A DNA stretch of 64,000 bases from UBA11524 sp045591175 (GCA_045591175.1 JAZNSI010000020.1:1-64000); one strand, 5' to 3'. Shown: positions 47,491 to 56,488, numbered from the stretch's first letter. Numbers and translations are program-made. The notes: generated by a model from the letters alone, not told the origin.

Positions 47491-47979
47491 ATGTCCACCA
47501 AAGACGCCATCATGGCCCGCATCCGCGAGCTTGGCATCCCCCACGAATACTACGAGCATGCCGCCGCCCACACCATGGCGGATTGCCTGGCGCTCCCCTA
47601 TGCCGCGCCGGACGTCACCTTCTGTAAGAACCTGCTCCTGTGCAACACGCCCAGGACGGCCTTCTACCTGTATGTCACCGTGCCGGATAAACCCTTCCGC
47701 ACGGGGGATGTATCGAAGCGGCTGGGCTCGTCGCGGCTGTCCTTTGCGCCGGCGGAGTGCCTGCATGATATGCTGCGCCTGGAGCCCGGCAGCCTGTCGC
47801 CGCTGGGGCTGTGGTTTGACACCGAGCAGCGCATCCGCCTGGCCTTCGACAGGGACGTGATGCAGGAGGGCCGCATCGCCTTCCACCCCTGCGACAACAC
47901 CGCCACCGTGCTGTTCGATCAGCGTGTGTTCTTCGAACAGGTCGTGCCCGCACTGGCGCATGAACCGATCTTCATCTAA
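47491..47979 (+). CDS. YbaK/ProX-type aminoacyl-tRNA deacylase
   Basis: 162 residues, ATG after AAGGAGC. Matches the YbaK/ProX/PrdX family: helix plus IPHEYYEHAAAHTMADC, CKNLLLCN, YLYVTVPDKPF, LGSSRLSFAPAECLHDML and PLGLWFDTEQRIRLAFD. Such proteins hydrolyse mischarged tRNA, typically Ala-tRNA(Pro). Full length for ProX. No fused synthetase. Confidence 0.9.
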   Translation: MSTKDAIMARIRELGIPHEYYEHAAAHTMADCLALPYAAPDVTFCKNLLLCNTPRTAFYLYVTVPDKPFRTGDVSKRLGSSRLSFAPAECLHDMLRLEPGSLSPLGLWFDTEQRIRLAFDRDVMQEGRIAFHPCDNTATVLFDQRVFFEQVVPALAHEPIFI

Positions 47980-47986
47980 ACAGGAA

Positions 47987-48024
47987 AACGCGGAAGGCAT
48001 TGTCGCCCTCCGCGTTGCTTTTTA
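47987..48024. terminator. Bidirectional terminator
   Basis: AACGCGGAAGGC paired with GCC(C)TCCGCGTT, then T run, between convergent genes. Confidence 0.8.
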
Positions 48025-48840
48025 TTCATCCTGCTGGGGATCGATCTGCTGTTCCAGCCACGAAACCGGATCGCTCAGGTCTGGCTCATCCGCCGCCGAC
48101 GGAGGCACCCCTGCCGCCTTAGCCTGCTCGGCAATCTGCAGCATCTCCGCGATCATCGCGCGCAGCTCCGCGTGATCGTCCCCCTGGGGCCGGTTCACGA
48201 TCATGTGCAGCGAGCCGGTATGGTCATGGATATAGATGTCCTCCGCGCACACGCCGAAGGCATCTTCCTTGCCCAGCAGCACCTCCAGCCAATGCACCCG
48301 GTAAGTGCCGCTGTCCACTTCCACCTCCTGGGGAACCCAGCGCTCCTCAAAATACTCGGTTTGCCGGTTGCCGTCAGCGTCCGTGTATGAGCGCCATCCA
48401 TGGCTCTTCAGCGGGCCATGCTTGCTCAGCCCCACATAGATATCACCCTCGCCGTCGCCATTGACGTCGTACAGCTTATAAAGGTAGCTTGACTTGCCAA
48501 TCTTCACCGCAGTTTTCACCGTCGGGTATGTCAGCGTGTCTTCGATCACATCGTCGTAATCCACCAGCAGGCGGAATTCCTCCTCGGTGATGATTTCCGG
48601 CATCACCGGGAACTCCGTCCAGTACAGGTAGTACTCGTAGCCAAAGTTCAGCAGCGGGATCAGCAGTGCCGTCAGAATCCACCGCCAATATTTGCGGAAC
48701 CACACAAGCACCTTGCCGACGGGGCCGTCAAACATGGATTCCTCCGCCTCGGCGTTGATCTCCTCCATTTTCCGCTTCACCCCGCCGAAGCTCTCATCCT
48801 CCGCAGCCTCCGCCGGGACGGTATACTTCTTGTCCTCCAC
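48022..48840 (-). CDS. Membrane-anchored protein of unknown function, paralogue A
   Basis: 272 residues. Acidic cytoplasmic N terminus, one membrane helix (about 55-73), and an exported domain with ITEEEFRLLVDYDDVIEDTL, YKLYDVNGDGEGDIYVGL (calcium-loop-like DVNGDGEGD) and LHMIVNRPQGDDHAELRAMIAEML. The first and last segments recur in the protein encoded at 49399-50058, so these are diverged paralogues. No known family recognised. Confidence 0.65.
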   Translation of the reverse strand: MEDKKYTVPAEAAEDESFGGVKRKMEEINAEAEESMFDGPVGKVLVWFRKYWRWILTALLIPLLNFGYEYYLYWTEFPVMPEIITEEEFRLLVDYDDVIEDTLTYPTVKTAVKIGKSSYLYKLYDVNGDGEGDIYVGLSKHGPLKSHGWRSYTDADGNRQTEYFEERWVPQEVEVDSGTYRVHWLEVLLGKEDAFGVCAEDIYIHDHTGSLHMIVNRPQGDDHAELRAMIAEMLQIAEQAKAAGVPPSAADEPDLSDPVSWLEQQIDPQQDE

Positions 48841-48864
48841 AGACGCTCCCCCCTGCGTGATTCT

Positions 48865-49080
48865 TTACCCATTCCCCAGCAGGAAATCCAGCACGTTCAT
48901 GCCGGTGTTTTCCGGCTGCTTGTACAGCTCGGTGTAGCCGCAGTCGCAGCAGGTGATGGTAATGAACTTCTTGTTCTGAATATCAAACAGCTTGGCAAAA
49001 TTGCCGCCGGTCGCCTGGAACTGGTCGCTCTCATAATGGCGGCAGCCGCACTTCACGCAGACGTATTGTCTTTGCTCCAT
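48865..49080 (-). CDS. Small zinc-ribbon protein
   Basis: 71 residues. Two CxxC-type knuckles, YVCVKCGCRHYES and ITCCDCGYTELYK, make a zinc ribbon as in the family of small nucleic-acid-binding or hypothetical zinc-ribbon proteins. Ends 24 bp before the start of the downstream gene, whose stop is at 48022; the upstream gene stops 1 bp away, so the three are probably one operon. Confidence 0.75.
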   Translation of the reverse strand: MEQRQYVCVKCGCRHYESDQFQATGGNFAKLFDIQNKKFITITCCDCGYTELYKQPENTGMNVLDFLLGNG

Positions 49081-49081
49081 A

Positions 49082-49303
49082 TTACTCTTCCTCCTTGGCG
49101 CCGGTGTTCTCCTTGGGCAGACGGAGCACGCTGAGCAGACTGCCCACCGCCGCCACGGTGAAAAGCACCGCCGATACGCCGAACAGCGCCGTGCTGAACT
49201 GGATCATGCCGTCCTTGTGCCAGTGGAGGAAGAAATTCACCGTCCAGATCAGCGCACAAAAGATGTACAGGCCCGTCGTAAACCACATTTTCTTCTTCGT
49301 CAT
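49082..49303 (-). CDS. Small two-helix membrane protein
   Basis: 73 residues. Start chosen at MTKKKMWF after GGGAGGATGC. Two membrane helices (about 6-24 and 36-57) and a charged tail. No family recognised. Ends 1 bp before the zinc-ribbon gene start. Confidence 0.65.
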   Translation of the reverse strand: MTKKKMWFTTGLYIFCALIWTVNFFLHWHKDGMIQFSTALFGVSAVLFTVAAVGSLLSVLRLPKENTGAKEEE

Positions 49304-49398
49304 GATGCATCCTCCCTTCGTGACAGGTTCATCATGCCACATTTGGGCTGCCTTTTCAACCATATTTGCCTGAAAACCGCGTTTTGATGGTTGAAATG

Positions 49399-50058
49399 TC
49401 ACTCCCCGCGCACGATGCGCAGCATTTCCTCCACCACTTTGCGGAATTCAGAGTGATCGGAGGACGGATGCATCACCGAAACGAACAGGTTTGCTGTGTG
49501 GTCGCCCGCACTTATGTCCTCGCACCAGGCGGTATGAGGCTTGCCTTTGCCAAGGTCAAGAAAACTGTACCGTTCCGCATCGCCATGCAACTTGAAAGCT
49601 TCCGCCTCTCGCAGCTCGTAGGTTCTATTTGCTTCGGTAGACTGCCCCTCCTGCACATCATAATGGATATGCATGCCGCCATATCTGCCGTTCAAATCAA
49701 AATGCACGGTGATTTTCCGCTCGTCATCAACGCTCTTCTCATATCGGATACAGCCGCGCACAATACACTCCGCATCATCCGAGTATGTACCATGCAACGC
49801 CTCCGCAAGCAACGGATACCCGTCCACCAGCTCGCGGAATTCCGCTTCCGTCAGCAGCTCCGGCGGCGGGGTGAAGGCACGGTTCAGCCACGCTTCATAC
49901 CTTCCCCCCACCCACAATGACAGTATGGTCGCTGTAAAACACAGGACAGTACAAAACAGCGACCACTTGAAATCCCGCTTCTGTTCCGCCTTGACGGCAG
50001 CATGCTCCGCTTCCTTTTTCTGCATGGCCTCATATTCGTAGTCAGTCATCTGGTTCAT
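49399..50058 (-). CDS. Membrane-anchored protein of unknown function, paralogue B
   Basis: 219 residues, ATG at 50058 after GAGGGGGTGCAGT. Charged cytoplasmic N terminus (about 1-28), one membrane helix (about 32-50), then exported domain with LTEAEFRELVDGYPLLAEALHG and LFVSVMHPSSDHSEFRKVVEEML. These match the start and end of the exported domain of the protein at 48022-48840. Contains FDLNGRYGGMHIHYD in place of the Ca-loop-like segment. Function unknown. Confidence 0.65.
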   Translation of the reverse strand: MNQMTDYEYEAMQKKEAEHAAVKAEQKRDFKWSLFCTVLCFTATILSLWVGGRYEAWLNRAFTPPPELLTEAEFRELVDGYPLLAEALHGTYSDDAECIVRGCIRYEKSVDDERKITVHFDLNGRYGGMHIHYDVQEGQSTEANRTYELREAEAFKLHGDAERYSFLDLGKGKPHTAWCEDISAGDHTANLFVSVMHPSSDHSEFRKVVEEMLRIVRGE

Positions 50059-50124
50059 ACTGCACCCCCTCACCTATATAGACTGCTCTCAGGCGGAAAA
50101 CATTTCACTTTGGGGAAAATTCTC

Positions 50125-50601
50125 TTACTTCCGCTTCTTCCCCTTCACCGGCAGCACCTTGCGCTCCTTGGGGAAGTTCGCCTCGATCCATGCCTTGACG
50201 GTCTCCGGGTCCCGTACGCCGCGCAGGTACACCATCGTGCCCTTTTGCCGGATGTGGCACGCACCGCAGAGCTTCTCCAGCGGGCCCTGCTTGACGATGA
50301 TCTCCCCCGCCAGCACGCCCGTGATCTCGATCTCGTTGTTCCGGCCCAGGCGGGCGATGATCCGCGCGCCCTTGTACTCCGTCGCGGGGAGGAAGAGGTA
50401 CGTCCCCAGGTAGAGCCGCATGCACCACAGGAAGGTCAGCAGCACCACGGCTGCCAGCGCGGCGATCATCTTCCACACCGCCGCAAAGGGCATCAAAGCC
50501 AGCAGCGATCCCGCCACAACCGCCAGGGCCAGCGCCATCGGCCAGCCCGCCGTCAGCGCCACCGCCAGGGTATGGGTCTTCATTTCCAGTTTCTCACGCA
50601 T
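50125..50601 (-). CDS. Membrane protein with PH-like domain
   Basis: 158 residues, ATG at 50601 after GGAGGAAAACGACC. Two membrane helices (about 15-35 and 42-63), then a cytoplasmic beta-rich part (YLFLPATEYKGARIIARLGRNNEIEITGVLAGEI) and a basic end (KGKKRK). The layout is that of small bacterial PH-domain membrane proteins; specific family not certain. It overlaps the upstream C_GCAxxG gene by 8 bp. Confidence 0.6.
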   Translation of the reverse strand: MREKLEMKTHTLAVALTAGWPMALALAVVAGSLLALMPFAAVWKMIAALAAVVLLTFLWCMRLYLGTYLFLPATEYKGARIIARLGRNNEIEITGVLAGEIIVKQGPLEKLCGACHIRQKGTMVYLRGVRDPETVKAWIEANFPKERKVLPVKGKKRK

Positions 50602-51049
50602 GGTCGTTTTCCTCCAGCATTTCGTCGATGATCCGGCACGCGCTGCGGATGACGCCCTCGCAGGGGCGACGGCGATAATACTCCGGCGTGCGCTCCTCCG
50701 GGGTGGGGTTCTCGGGCACTTTGGCCCGGCCCAGCAGCTCCGCGCAGGAGATGGTGCCGTTTCGCTCCACAAACCGCCGGTGGATCTCCTGCACCCGGGC
50801 GTAGGTCTGGGGACGATGCTCCTTCTTCGCGCCCTCCGCGCCTTCCAAAGCGCCGGCGAGCATCACGGCAGCGGAAAACGCGCCGCAATGCAGCCTCAGC
50901 CGGCCCATGCCGCCGCCATGTCCCACGGATACCAGGGCCGCCTGTTCCTGCGTCAGGCCCAGCACGTCCGCATAGGCCATCAACACAGCCTGGGCGCAGT
51001 TGCAGCCCGCCAGGAAGTTCGCCGCGGCCTGTTCTTCACGCTTTCCCAT
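50594..51049 (-). CDS. C_GCAxxG_C_C family redox protein
   Basis: 151 residues, ATG at 51049. The family motif is clear: C.CAQAVL near 14-19 (FLAGCNCAQAVL), GHGGGMGRLRLHCGAFSAAVM, and later Cys residues in ISCAEL and RPCEGVI. These proteins are thought to bind a metal or cluster through the conserved Cys and are frequent in anaerobes. First gene of the pair with the PH-like membrane protein. Confidence 0.88.
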   Translation of the reverse strand: MGKREEQAAANFLAGCNCAQAVLMAYADVLGLTQEQAALVSVGHGGGMGRLRLHCGAFSAAVMLAGALEGAEGAKKEHRPQTYARVQEIHRRFVERNGTISCAELLGRAKVPENPTPEERTPEYYRRRPCEGVIRSACRIIDEMLEENDHA

Positions 51050-51065
51050 GATTTTCCCTCCATAA

Positions 51066-51105
51066 AAAGCCGCCCGGGACATACTGCGACCCGGGCTGGC
51101 ATTTT
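51066..51105 (-). terminator. Terminator of lipoprotein gene
   Basis: On the minus strand GCCAGCCCGGG pairs with CCCGGGCGGC, followed by TTTTT. Confidence 0.85.
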
Positions 51106-51114
51106 TCATTCGGA

Positions 51115-51882
51115 TTACTTGGTGATGGTCAGCGTATCCTTGAGGTGATCGTAGACCTTCTCCTTGTAGTCATTCCACTGGGCCCTGGGGGCAGTGATGT
51201 GGATGGTGTAGAGCACGCGATCCACGCACACGGCATGGACGCGGCCTGCCACTTCACGGCCATCGTTCAGGGTGCCGGTGTAGTTGGCGTACACACCGGT
51301 CTTGCCCAGCAGGGAGCGGGTATCGGTATTGGAGCGATCATACTCGTCAAAGCCTGCCGCGCCAATGGCGTTGAGCATGCTGTTGATGACCGTCTTCAGG
51401 TCAGAGGTGGAGTAATCGCTGGAGACCTGCTCCGCCCGTAGGGTGAGGGTGGCGGGGTAGTCAATGCGGGCATTGGGGTTTTGGATGATGAAGGTATCCG
51501 CGGCGGAATCATCCTTCAGCCAGCCGGCAGGGCCCTCAAAGCTCAGGCCCAGCTTGATGGCGTCATAGGTGGTGTAGGCCACGGTGAGCGCGGGCACGGG
51601 CGTGGGGGTGGGCTTGTCGATGGGATCGATGACCACGGGGGTCGCGCCGGCGTACTCGCTGCGCACAGTGGGCGCGGGGGTGGGCGTCACGACCACCTGC
51701 GTGGGCAGCGCGGGAGCCTCCCAGTCGTCCTCCTCTGCCAGAGGATCAGCCGTCGTGCCGGTGGACTGCTGCGTGCCGTCATTGTTGTAGCTGAGCACGT
51801 CGTAGCGCTTGGTCTCGCCGCAGCTGGCCAGCAGCGCCGCGCACAGGATCAGCATCAGAGCAAGCATCAACCGTTTCTTCAT
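51115..51882 (-). CDS. Lipoprotein of unknown function
   Basis: 255 residues. Lipoprotein signal with lipobox LLASC (Cys about 21). A Pro/Thr-rich linker (about 45-100, VVVTPTPAPT and KPTPTPVP) leads to a folded domain (about 105-255) with LGLSFEGPAGWLKD and VYDHLKDTLTITK, similar in plan to PsbP/MOG1-like or DUF1795-type domains. Tethered outside the membrane. ATG after TTAGGAGGT. Confidence 0.7.
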   Translation of the reverse strand: MKKRLMLALMLILCAALLASCGETKRYDVLSYNNDGTQQSTGTTADPLAEEDDWEAPALPTQVVVTPTPAPTVRSEYAGATPVVIDPIDKPTPTPVPALTVAYTTYDAIKLGLSFEGPAGWLKDDSAADTFIIQNPNARIDYPATLTLRAEQVSSDYSTSDLKTVINSMLNAIGAAGFDEYDRSNTDTRSLLGKTGVYANYTGTLNDGREVAGRVHAVCVDRVLYTIHITAPRAQWNDYKEKVYDHLKDTLTITK

Positions 51883-51938
51883 GGTTCTTACCTCCTAAAT
51901 ATAGGAAATCTGCCTATATAACGATCTACAAGCGGATT

Positions 51939-52895
51939 TTATTCCGCATCGTCATCATAATGAGGATGATACATCCGCCGGTCAAGGCTCCAGATCTTCT
52001 CGGAGAACGCGCCTGCCGGGACGCGGGCCATGATGCCCTCCATCTCGTTCATGCGGGCGTCCAGGGTGTCGATCCAGTTGAGCACCTCGGCCTCGGGGAA
52101 CATCGGCGGCTTGGGGCTGCCGTACTCCGGGATGCCGTGGTGGCTGATGATCATGTGCTCCAGCAGCACCACGATCTCGCCCGTCACGCCGACATTCTGC
52201 GCTGCCTCATGCAGCTTGGCCACGCCCATCACCAGGTGGCCCAGGAGCAGGCCCTCGCGGGTGTAGTCAGTCACATTGCCCAGCTCGTCGCTCTTCATCT
52301 CGGTGATCTTCGAGAGGTCGTGAAGGATCACGCCCGCCCGCAGCAGATCGCCGTGGAGGAAGGGGTACGCCTGGATGATGTGCTCGGCGGTGTTGAGCAT
52401 GGAGCAGGTGTGGTGCAGCAGGCCCGTGCGCTCCGCATGATGGAGCCGCTGTGCCGCAGGGAACCACTCCAGCTTGTCGCCCGCCAGCCGCAGCATCTCC
52501 CGCACGATTTTCTTCAAATCCTCGGACTGGAAGCACTCGATGGTGTACTCGATGCGGGCACGGTAGGCGTCGGGCGTTTCCGGCGCGCAGGGCACCAGCA
52601 GGGAGAGATCAACACCGTCGGAATCCACCGCCAGTCGCATCTTCTCGATGCGCAGCTGCTTGCGGCCGTTGTACTCCTGCACCAGGCCGCGGACCTTCAC
52701 CACGCTGCCCTGGGGCGGCGGGGGAACGGTGCCGTCCCACAGCTTGCAGTTGACCTCGCCGGTCTTGTCCGTCAGGTTCATATCCAGGTACTTGCCGCCG
52801 GTCTTGCCCTCGCGCTGATCAGCGCTGCGCACCAGCAGGAAGCCCTCATAACGCATGCCCGTTTCCAGCATGCTGATGGTGAAATCCATGTACAT
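51939..52895 (-). CDS. yhaM: 3'-5' exoribonuclease YhaM
   Basis: 318 residues. N-terminal OB-fold (about 12-90: GFLLVRSADQREGKTGGKYLDM, then VVKVRGLVQEYNGRKQL) and HD hydrolase domain (about 160-290) with HHTCSMLNTAEHI and ILHDLSKITE, followed by EHMIISHHG. This is the YhaM architecture: a metal-dependent exonuclease for RNA and ssDNA ends. Normal length. 17 bp downstream of dnaB. Confidence 0.93.
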   Translation of the reverse strand: MYMDFTISMLETGMRYEGFLLVRSADQREGKTGGKYLDMNLTDKTGEVNCKLWDGTVPPPPQGSVVKVRGLVQEYNGRKQLRIEKMRLAVDSDGVDLSLLVPCAPETPDAYRARIEYTIECFQSEDLKKIVREMLRLAGDKLEWFPAAQRLHHAERTGLLHHTCSMLNTAEHIIQAYPFLHGDLLRAGVILHDLSKITEMKSDELGNVTDYTREGLLLGHLVMGVAKLHEAAQNVGVTGEIVVLLEHMIISHHGIPEYGSPKPPMFPEAEVLNWIDTLDARMNEMEGIMARVPAGAFSEKIWSLDRRMYHPHYDDDAE

Positions 52896-52912
52896 AACCT
52901 CGATTGTTTGTA

Positions 52913-54274
52913 TTAGAAGGGTGCATCGGCATTACCGCCGCCGGCTTCGGGAGCCAAGTTAGCGTAGGTCGTGTACTCGCTCAGCCAGGCCACCTTGATC
53001 GTACCCAGCGGGCCGTTTCTCTGCTTCTGCACGATGATCTCGCCCACGTTCTTCTCCTCGCATTCGGGATCATAGTACCCTTCGCGGTGGATGAACATAA
53101 CCACGTCTGCGTCCTGCTCGATGGAGCCGGAGTCGCGCAGGTCGGTCAGTGCGGGACGCTTGTTTTCGCGGTTGGCGTTGGCACGGGACAGCTGTGCGCA
53201 GGCGATCAGCGGCACCTTCAGCTCCAGCGCGATGGCCTTCAGCTGGCGGCTGATTTCGGAAACCTCCAGCTGGCGGCTTTCCACCTTGCCGTCGGAATGC
53301 ATCAGGCCCAGGTAGTCCACCACGATGAGGTCAAGGCCCTTGTCCATCATCAGGCGGCGGCAGCGGGAGCGCAGCTGGGTGGGCGTGATACCCGCAGTAT
53401 CGTCGATAAAGATGCGGCTGTTGGACATCGGGCCGATGGAGCGCGCCAGGCGCATCCAGTCATCGCCCGTCAGCGTGCCCTGGCGGACGCGCTGCATGTT
53501 GACCTTCGCGTCCGAGCAAAGCAGACGCAGAGCGATCTGTTCGCGGGGCATTTCCAGCGAGAACACCGCCACGGACTTGCCGCCATACAGCGCCGCATAA
53601 CCCGCCATATTCATCGCCAGCGAGGTCTTGCCCATGGAGGGGCGCGCGCCCAGGATGATCAGCTCGCCGCCATGGAAGCCGGTCAGCAGCTGATCCAGCG
53701 CAGAGAAGCCCGACGGCACGCCGGACACCCGGCCCTTGAGCTTCGCCAGCTCCTCAATGCTGGCGTAGGTATTGTACAGCACGTCCTTGATGGGCTTCAA
53801 AGCCTCGCCGGACGCGCGGTTCATCACGATATCGAAAATGGCCTTTTCTGCATGGCCGAGGGTCTCCTGCAGGGGATTCTGCTGGGAATAACACTCCTGC
53901 GCGATCTCCTGGGAGGCCTTGATGAGCTTGCGCAGCGTGGACTTTTCCGCCACGATGCTGATATACGCTTTGACGTTGGCCGCCGTGGGCACATACTGCA
54001 CCAGGCGCAGCAGATACTGGGAACCGCCCGCGCCTTCAAGGGTGCCGCGCCGGGACAATTCGCTGTCCAGCGTGATGAAGTCGATGGGCTTCTGCTCCCG
54101 GTGGAGGGCGATCATCGCGTCGAAGATCTCCTTGTGCTGGGGCTGGTAGAAATCCTCCGGCAGGAGGGATTCTGCGGCCTGGAGGACGGCGTTGCTATCC
54201 TGCAGCATTGCGCCAAGGACGCTCTGCTCCGCTTCGACGCTATTGGGCGGCGTCACGCCCTGGTACTCGGACAT
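52913..54274 (-). CDS. dnaB: Replicative DNA helicase DnaB
   Basis: 453 residues, normal length, no intein. N-terminal primase-interaction domain (SVEAEQSVLGAML, about 10-115), RecA-type ATPase with GARPSMGKTSLAMNMAGYAA (about 214), RLLCSDAKVN, LIVVDYLGLM Walker B, and FIHREGYYDPE near the end. Hexameric helicase at the replication fork. Start codon after AAAGGAGGT. Located with rplI upstream, the usual Firmicutes neighbourhood, with 215 bp of palindromic repeat DNA between. Confidence 0.97.
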   Translation of the reverse strand: MSEYQGVTPPNSVEAEQSVLGAMLQDSNAVLQAAESLLPEDFYQPQHKEIFDAMIALHREQKPIDFITLDSELSRRGTLEGAGGSQYLLRLVQYVPTAANVKAYISIVAEKSTLRKLIKASQEIAQECYSQQNPLQETLGHAEKAIFDIVMNRASGEALKPIKDVLYNTYASIEELAKLKGRVSGVPSGFSALDQLLTGFHGGELIILGARPSMGKTSLAMNMAGYAALYGGKSVAVFSLEMPREQIALRLLCSDAKVNMQRVRQGTLTGDDWMRLARSIGPMSNSRIFIDDTAGITPTQLRSRCRRLMMDKGLDLIVVDYLGLMHSDGKVESRQLEVSEISRQLKAIALELKVPLIACAQLSRANANRENKRPALTDLRDSGSIEQDADVVMFIHREGYYDPECEEKNVGEIIVQKQRNGPLGTIKVAWLSEYTTYANLAPEAGGGNADAPF

Positions 54275-54391
54275 CTTCGTTCACCTCCTTTGCGGGAGTT
54301 TCGTTCATGTGACTATGGTCTGCTCTTTTGGGGCTGGGTGAGCTGTTTCGGCGGAATCAGAGATTCCGCGAAAGGCGCGCAGAGGGTTTTC

Positions 54392-54475
54392 GGGCTGCGG
54401 CCCGAGGTCTCCGACGGCAAGGGGCCCTGCCCCTTGACCCCGCGAAGGGCCATTGGCCCTCTCGACACCCTTTTT
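54392..54475. repeat. Intergenic palindromic repeat, family A
   Basis: Nested palindromes: a stem around AAGGGGCCCTGCCCCTT, then GAAGGGCCATTGGCCCTC, then CGACACCCTTTT. The same order and the shared end CTCTCGACACCCTTTT recur at 59325-59395. Sits between dnaB and rplI. Confidence 0.7.
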
Positions 54476-54489
54476 TGTCCCGTCCGTTG

Positions 54490-54942
54490 TTACTTGGCCG
54501 GAATAGGCTCCACGTGGACAGTCATCTTCGCATTGATATCCTTGTACACGCGGACTTCGATCTCCACATCGCCCACCGCACGGATATTCTCACACTTGAT
54601 GTCGCGCTTGTCGATCTTCACGCCGTGCTGCTTCTCCAGCTCCGCCGCCACTTCAGCGCTGGTGATGGAACCATACAGACGGCCCTGAGAGCCGCACTTC
54701 ACCTGCATGTTGACCTTCTGGCCGCGCAGCTTGGCAGCCGTCTCGGTCGCCTGAGCGCGACGCTCCGCCTCGCGGTCAGCCTCGGCCTTGCGCATCTTCT
54801 CGATGCCCTTCATCGCGCCGGGAGTCGCCTCCACAGCCAGCTTCTGCGGGAACAGGAAGTTGCGGGCATAACCGTCCGCAGCATTCACGATGGTGTCCTT
54901 CTTGCCGACGCCCTTGACGTCCTGCAGCAGAATAACCTTCAT
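54490..54942 (-). CDS. rplI: 50S ribosomal protein L9
   Basis: 150 residues. MKVILLQDVKGVGKKDTIVNAADGYARNFL is the L9 N-terminal signature (in two parts, with the GKKG-like GVGKKD and NYLIP-like NFLFP), followed by the long connecting helix (about 45-75) and the C-terminal domain (GSITSAEVAAEL, KIDKRDI). Start at 54942 after GGAGGACTTTGCAT. Binds 23S rRNA near the L1 stalk. Confidence 0.97.
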   Translation of the reverse strand: MKVILLQDVKGVGKKDTIVNAADGYARNFLFPQKLAVEATPGAMKGIEKMRKAEADREAERRAQATETAAKLRGQKVNMQVKCGSQGRLYGSITSAEVAAELEKQHGVKIDKRDIKCENIRAVGDVEIEVRVYKDINAKMTVHVEPIPAK

Positions 54943-55027
54943 ATGCAAAGTCCTCCTGATGATAATTCTAATATTGTAAATTACATTATAACTCGTTTTT
55001 GTCAAAATTGCAATAGCCGCACGCCAA

Positions 55028-55050
55028 AAGGACGGCCCCCTCGGAGCCGT
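55028..55050 (-). terminator. Terminator of esterase gene
   Basis: GGACGGC/GCCGTCC stem followed by TTTTG on the minus strand, 12 bp after the esterase stop. Confidence 0.65.
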
Positions 55051-55061
55051 CCCCTGTCTTG

Positions 55062-55973
55062 TCACAAATGCTTCCGGAGGAACGCATCCACCGCGTCCAG
55101 CGCCGCCTGGCAGGCAAAGCCTCGCCAGCCGTGGTCGCCGCCCTGCAGCTTGATGAATTCGCACTCCTTGCCTAGCGCCCGCAGCGCCTCGTACAGATGC
55201 ACGCTCTGCTGGAAGTTGACCGTCATATCGCGGCTGCCGTGCATGATGAGGATGGGCGGCGTGGGCTTGTCCGCCGAGAGATACCGCTGGGGAATGGTCT
55301 TTTCCGCCAGGTCGGGATGCTCCTGCACCGGCAGATGCCCGATCAGCCAGCCCTCGGGGCAGTCCGCGCTGACATGCTCCTCACCACTGGGCTCAAAGGC
55401 CATCTCGCTCACGATGGTGGGGCCGTACCAGTCCACGATGCACTTGACCGCCGCAGACTGCTTCTCGTCCTCCGGGTGATTGGGCCAGTCGTCCCCGGTG
55501 ATGCCCGCCATGAGGGCGGTGTGGCCGCCGGAGGAGTCGCCCCAAATGGCCACGCGGGCCGGATCAAAGCGGTACTTCTCCGCCCGTGCCCGCAGGAAGC
55601 GGATCGCCGCCTTGGCGTCCTCCGCCTGGGCCGGGAACGGCGCAGTGGTCGAGGGCCGGTACTCCACCAGCGCCACGCAGTAGCCCTTCTGACACATGCG
55701 GATCATCTCCGGCAGGTGGATGAACACGTCCTGCCGGAACCAGGCGCTGCCCTGCACGTAGACGATCAGCGGATTATCCCGGCGGTCGTTGCGGGGCGTG
55801 AGGTAGTGGATGTGCAGGGTTTCGTCGTCGCGCTGGGCATAGACGATGCCCGGCCGGAAGGCCACGCCGTAGCCGAATTCATCCTGCCACTGGACGACCT
55901 TCGCGCCCTCGGGGACGGCGGTGTTCTCCGGGAAGGTTTCGGGGGTGTAGGGGGGAAGGATTTCGCGGGTCAT
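55062..55973 (-). CDS. Alpha/beta-hydrolase esterase (BD-FAE/HSL-like)
   Basis: 303 residues, cytoplasmic. Oxyanion-type segment VYVQGSAWF in place of the HGGxW of HSL enzymes, nucleophile Ser in IWGDSSGGHTAL (about 149), Asp in MHGSRDMTV (about 250) and His in GGDHGWRG (about 281). Likely deacetylates or de-esterifies a sugar or small ester. Start at 55973 overlaps the previous gene by 4 bp. Confidence 0.85.
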   Translation of the reverse strand: MTREILPPYTPETFPENTAVPEGAKVVQWQDEFGYGVAFRPGIVYAQRDDETLHIHYLTPRNDRRDNPLIVYVQGSAWFRQDVFIHLPEMIRMCQKGYCVALVEYRPSTTAPFPAQAEDAKAAIRFLRARAEKYRFDPARVAIWGDSSGGHTALMAGITGDDWPNHPEDEKQSAAVKCIVDWYGPTIVSEMAFEPSGEEHVSADCPEGWLIGHLPVQEHPDLAEKTIPQRYLSADKPTPPILIMHGSRDMTVNFQQSVHLYEALRALGKECEFIKLQGGDHGWRGFACQAALDAVDAFLRKHL

Positions 55974-56488
55974 CGGTTTTCCTCCTGTTCTCTGCGCCAG
56001 CGCCATTCCTTGCGCATGGTGACATAGCCATCCGTGTGGATGTTGTCTGTCGAAAGCACCTTGGGCTTGCTGGCCTCATAGAAGGCCTCCGCCTCGTCGC
56101 AGAAGCGCAGCACTTCGGCGCGGTATTCCGCCAGCGGCACCGTCACTTCCGGGCCATCCTTCAGCTGGAGGATCACATCCTCCCCATCATGGTTGACAAA
56201 CCAGTCGATGCCACAGGGAGCGCCGCTGATGTCCACCTTGGGCGGGTCATAGGAAATGGTGAACATGGAATGCCCCGTGCCTGCCAGCGCCTGCGCATTG
56301 GGATCAAGCCCACGATCCTCCGTCAGCGTGCGCAGCAGGTTGATCGCCGATGCACTCAGGCACACATGATCCCGCAGCACATCATCGCCAATCCGCACCC
56401 TCACCTCGCCGTGCAGGCAGAGATCTTCCTCCTCCGGCATACCGGGCAGCCAGTACTTCTCCAGAATTTCCAGCCTGAACACGGTCAT
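55970..56488 (-). CDS. Hypothetical protein
   Basis: 172 residues, soluble, no signal. Opening LEILEKYWLPGMPEEEDLCLHGEVRVRIGDDVL and the block ISYDPPKVDISGAPCGIDWFVNHDGEDVIL (in parts) suggest a beta-rich fold, but no family is recognised with confidence. It overlaps both neighbours by 4 bp, so it is translated together with the esterase and the kinase-like gene. Confidence 0.6.
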   Translation of the reverse strand: MTVFRLEILEKYWLPGMPEEEDLCLHGEVRVRIGDDVLRDHVCLSASAINLLRTLTEDRGLDPNAQALAGTGHSMFTISYDPPKVDISGAPCGIDWFVNHDGEDVILQLKDGPEVTVPLAEYRAEVLRFCDEAEAFYEASKPKVLSTDNIHTDGYVTMRKEWRWRREQEENR

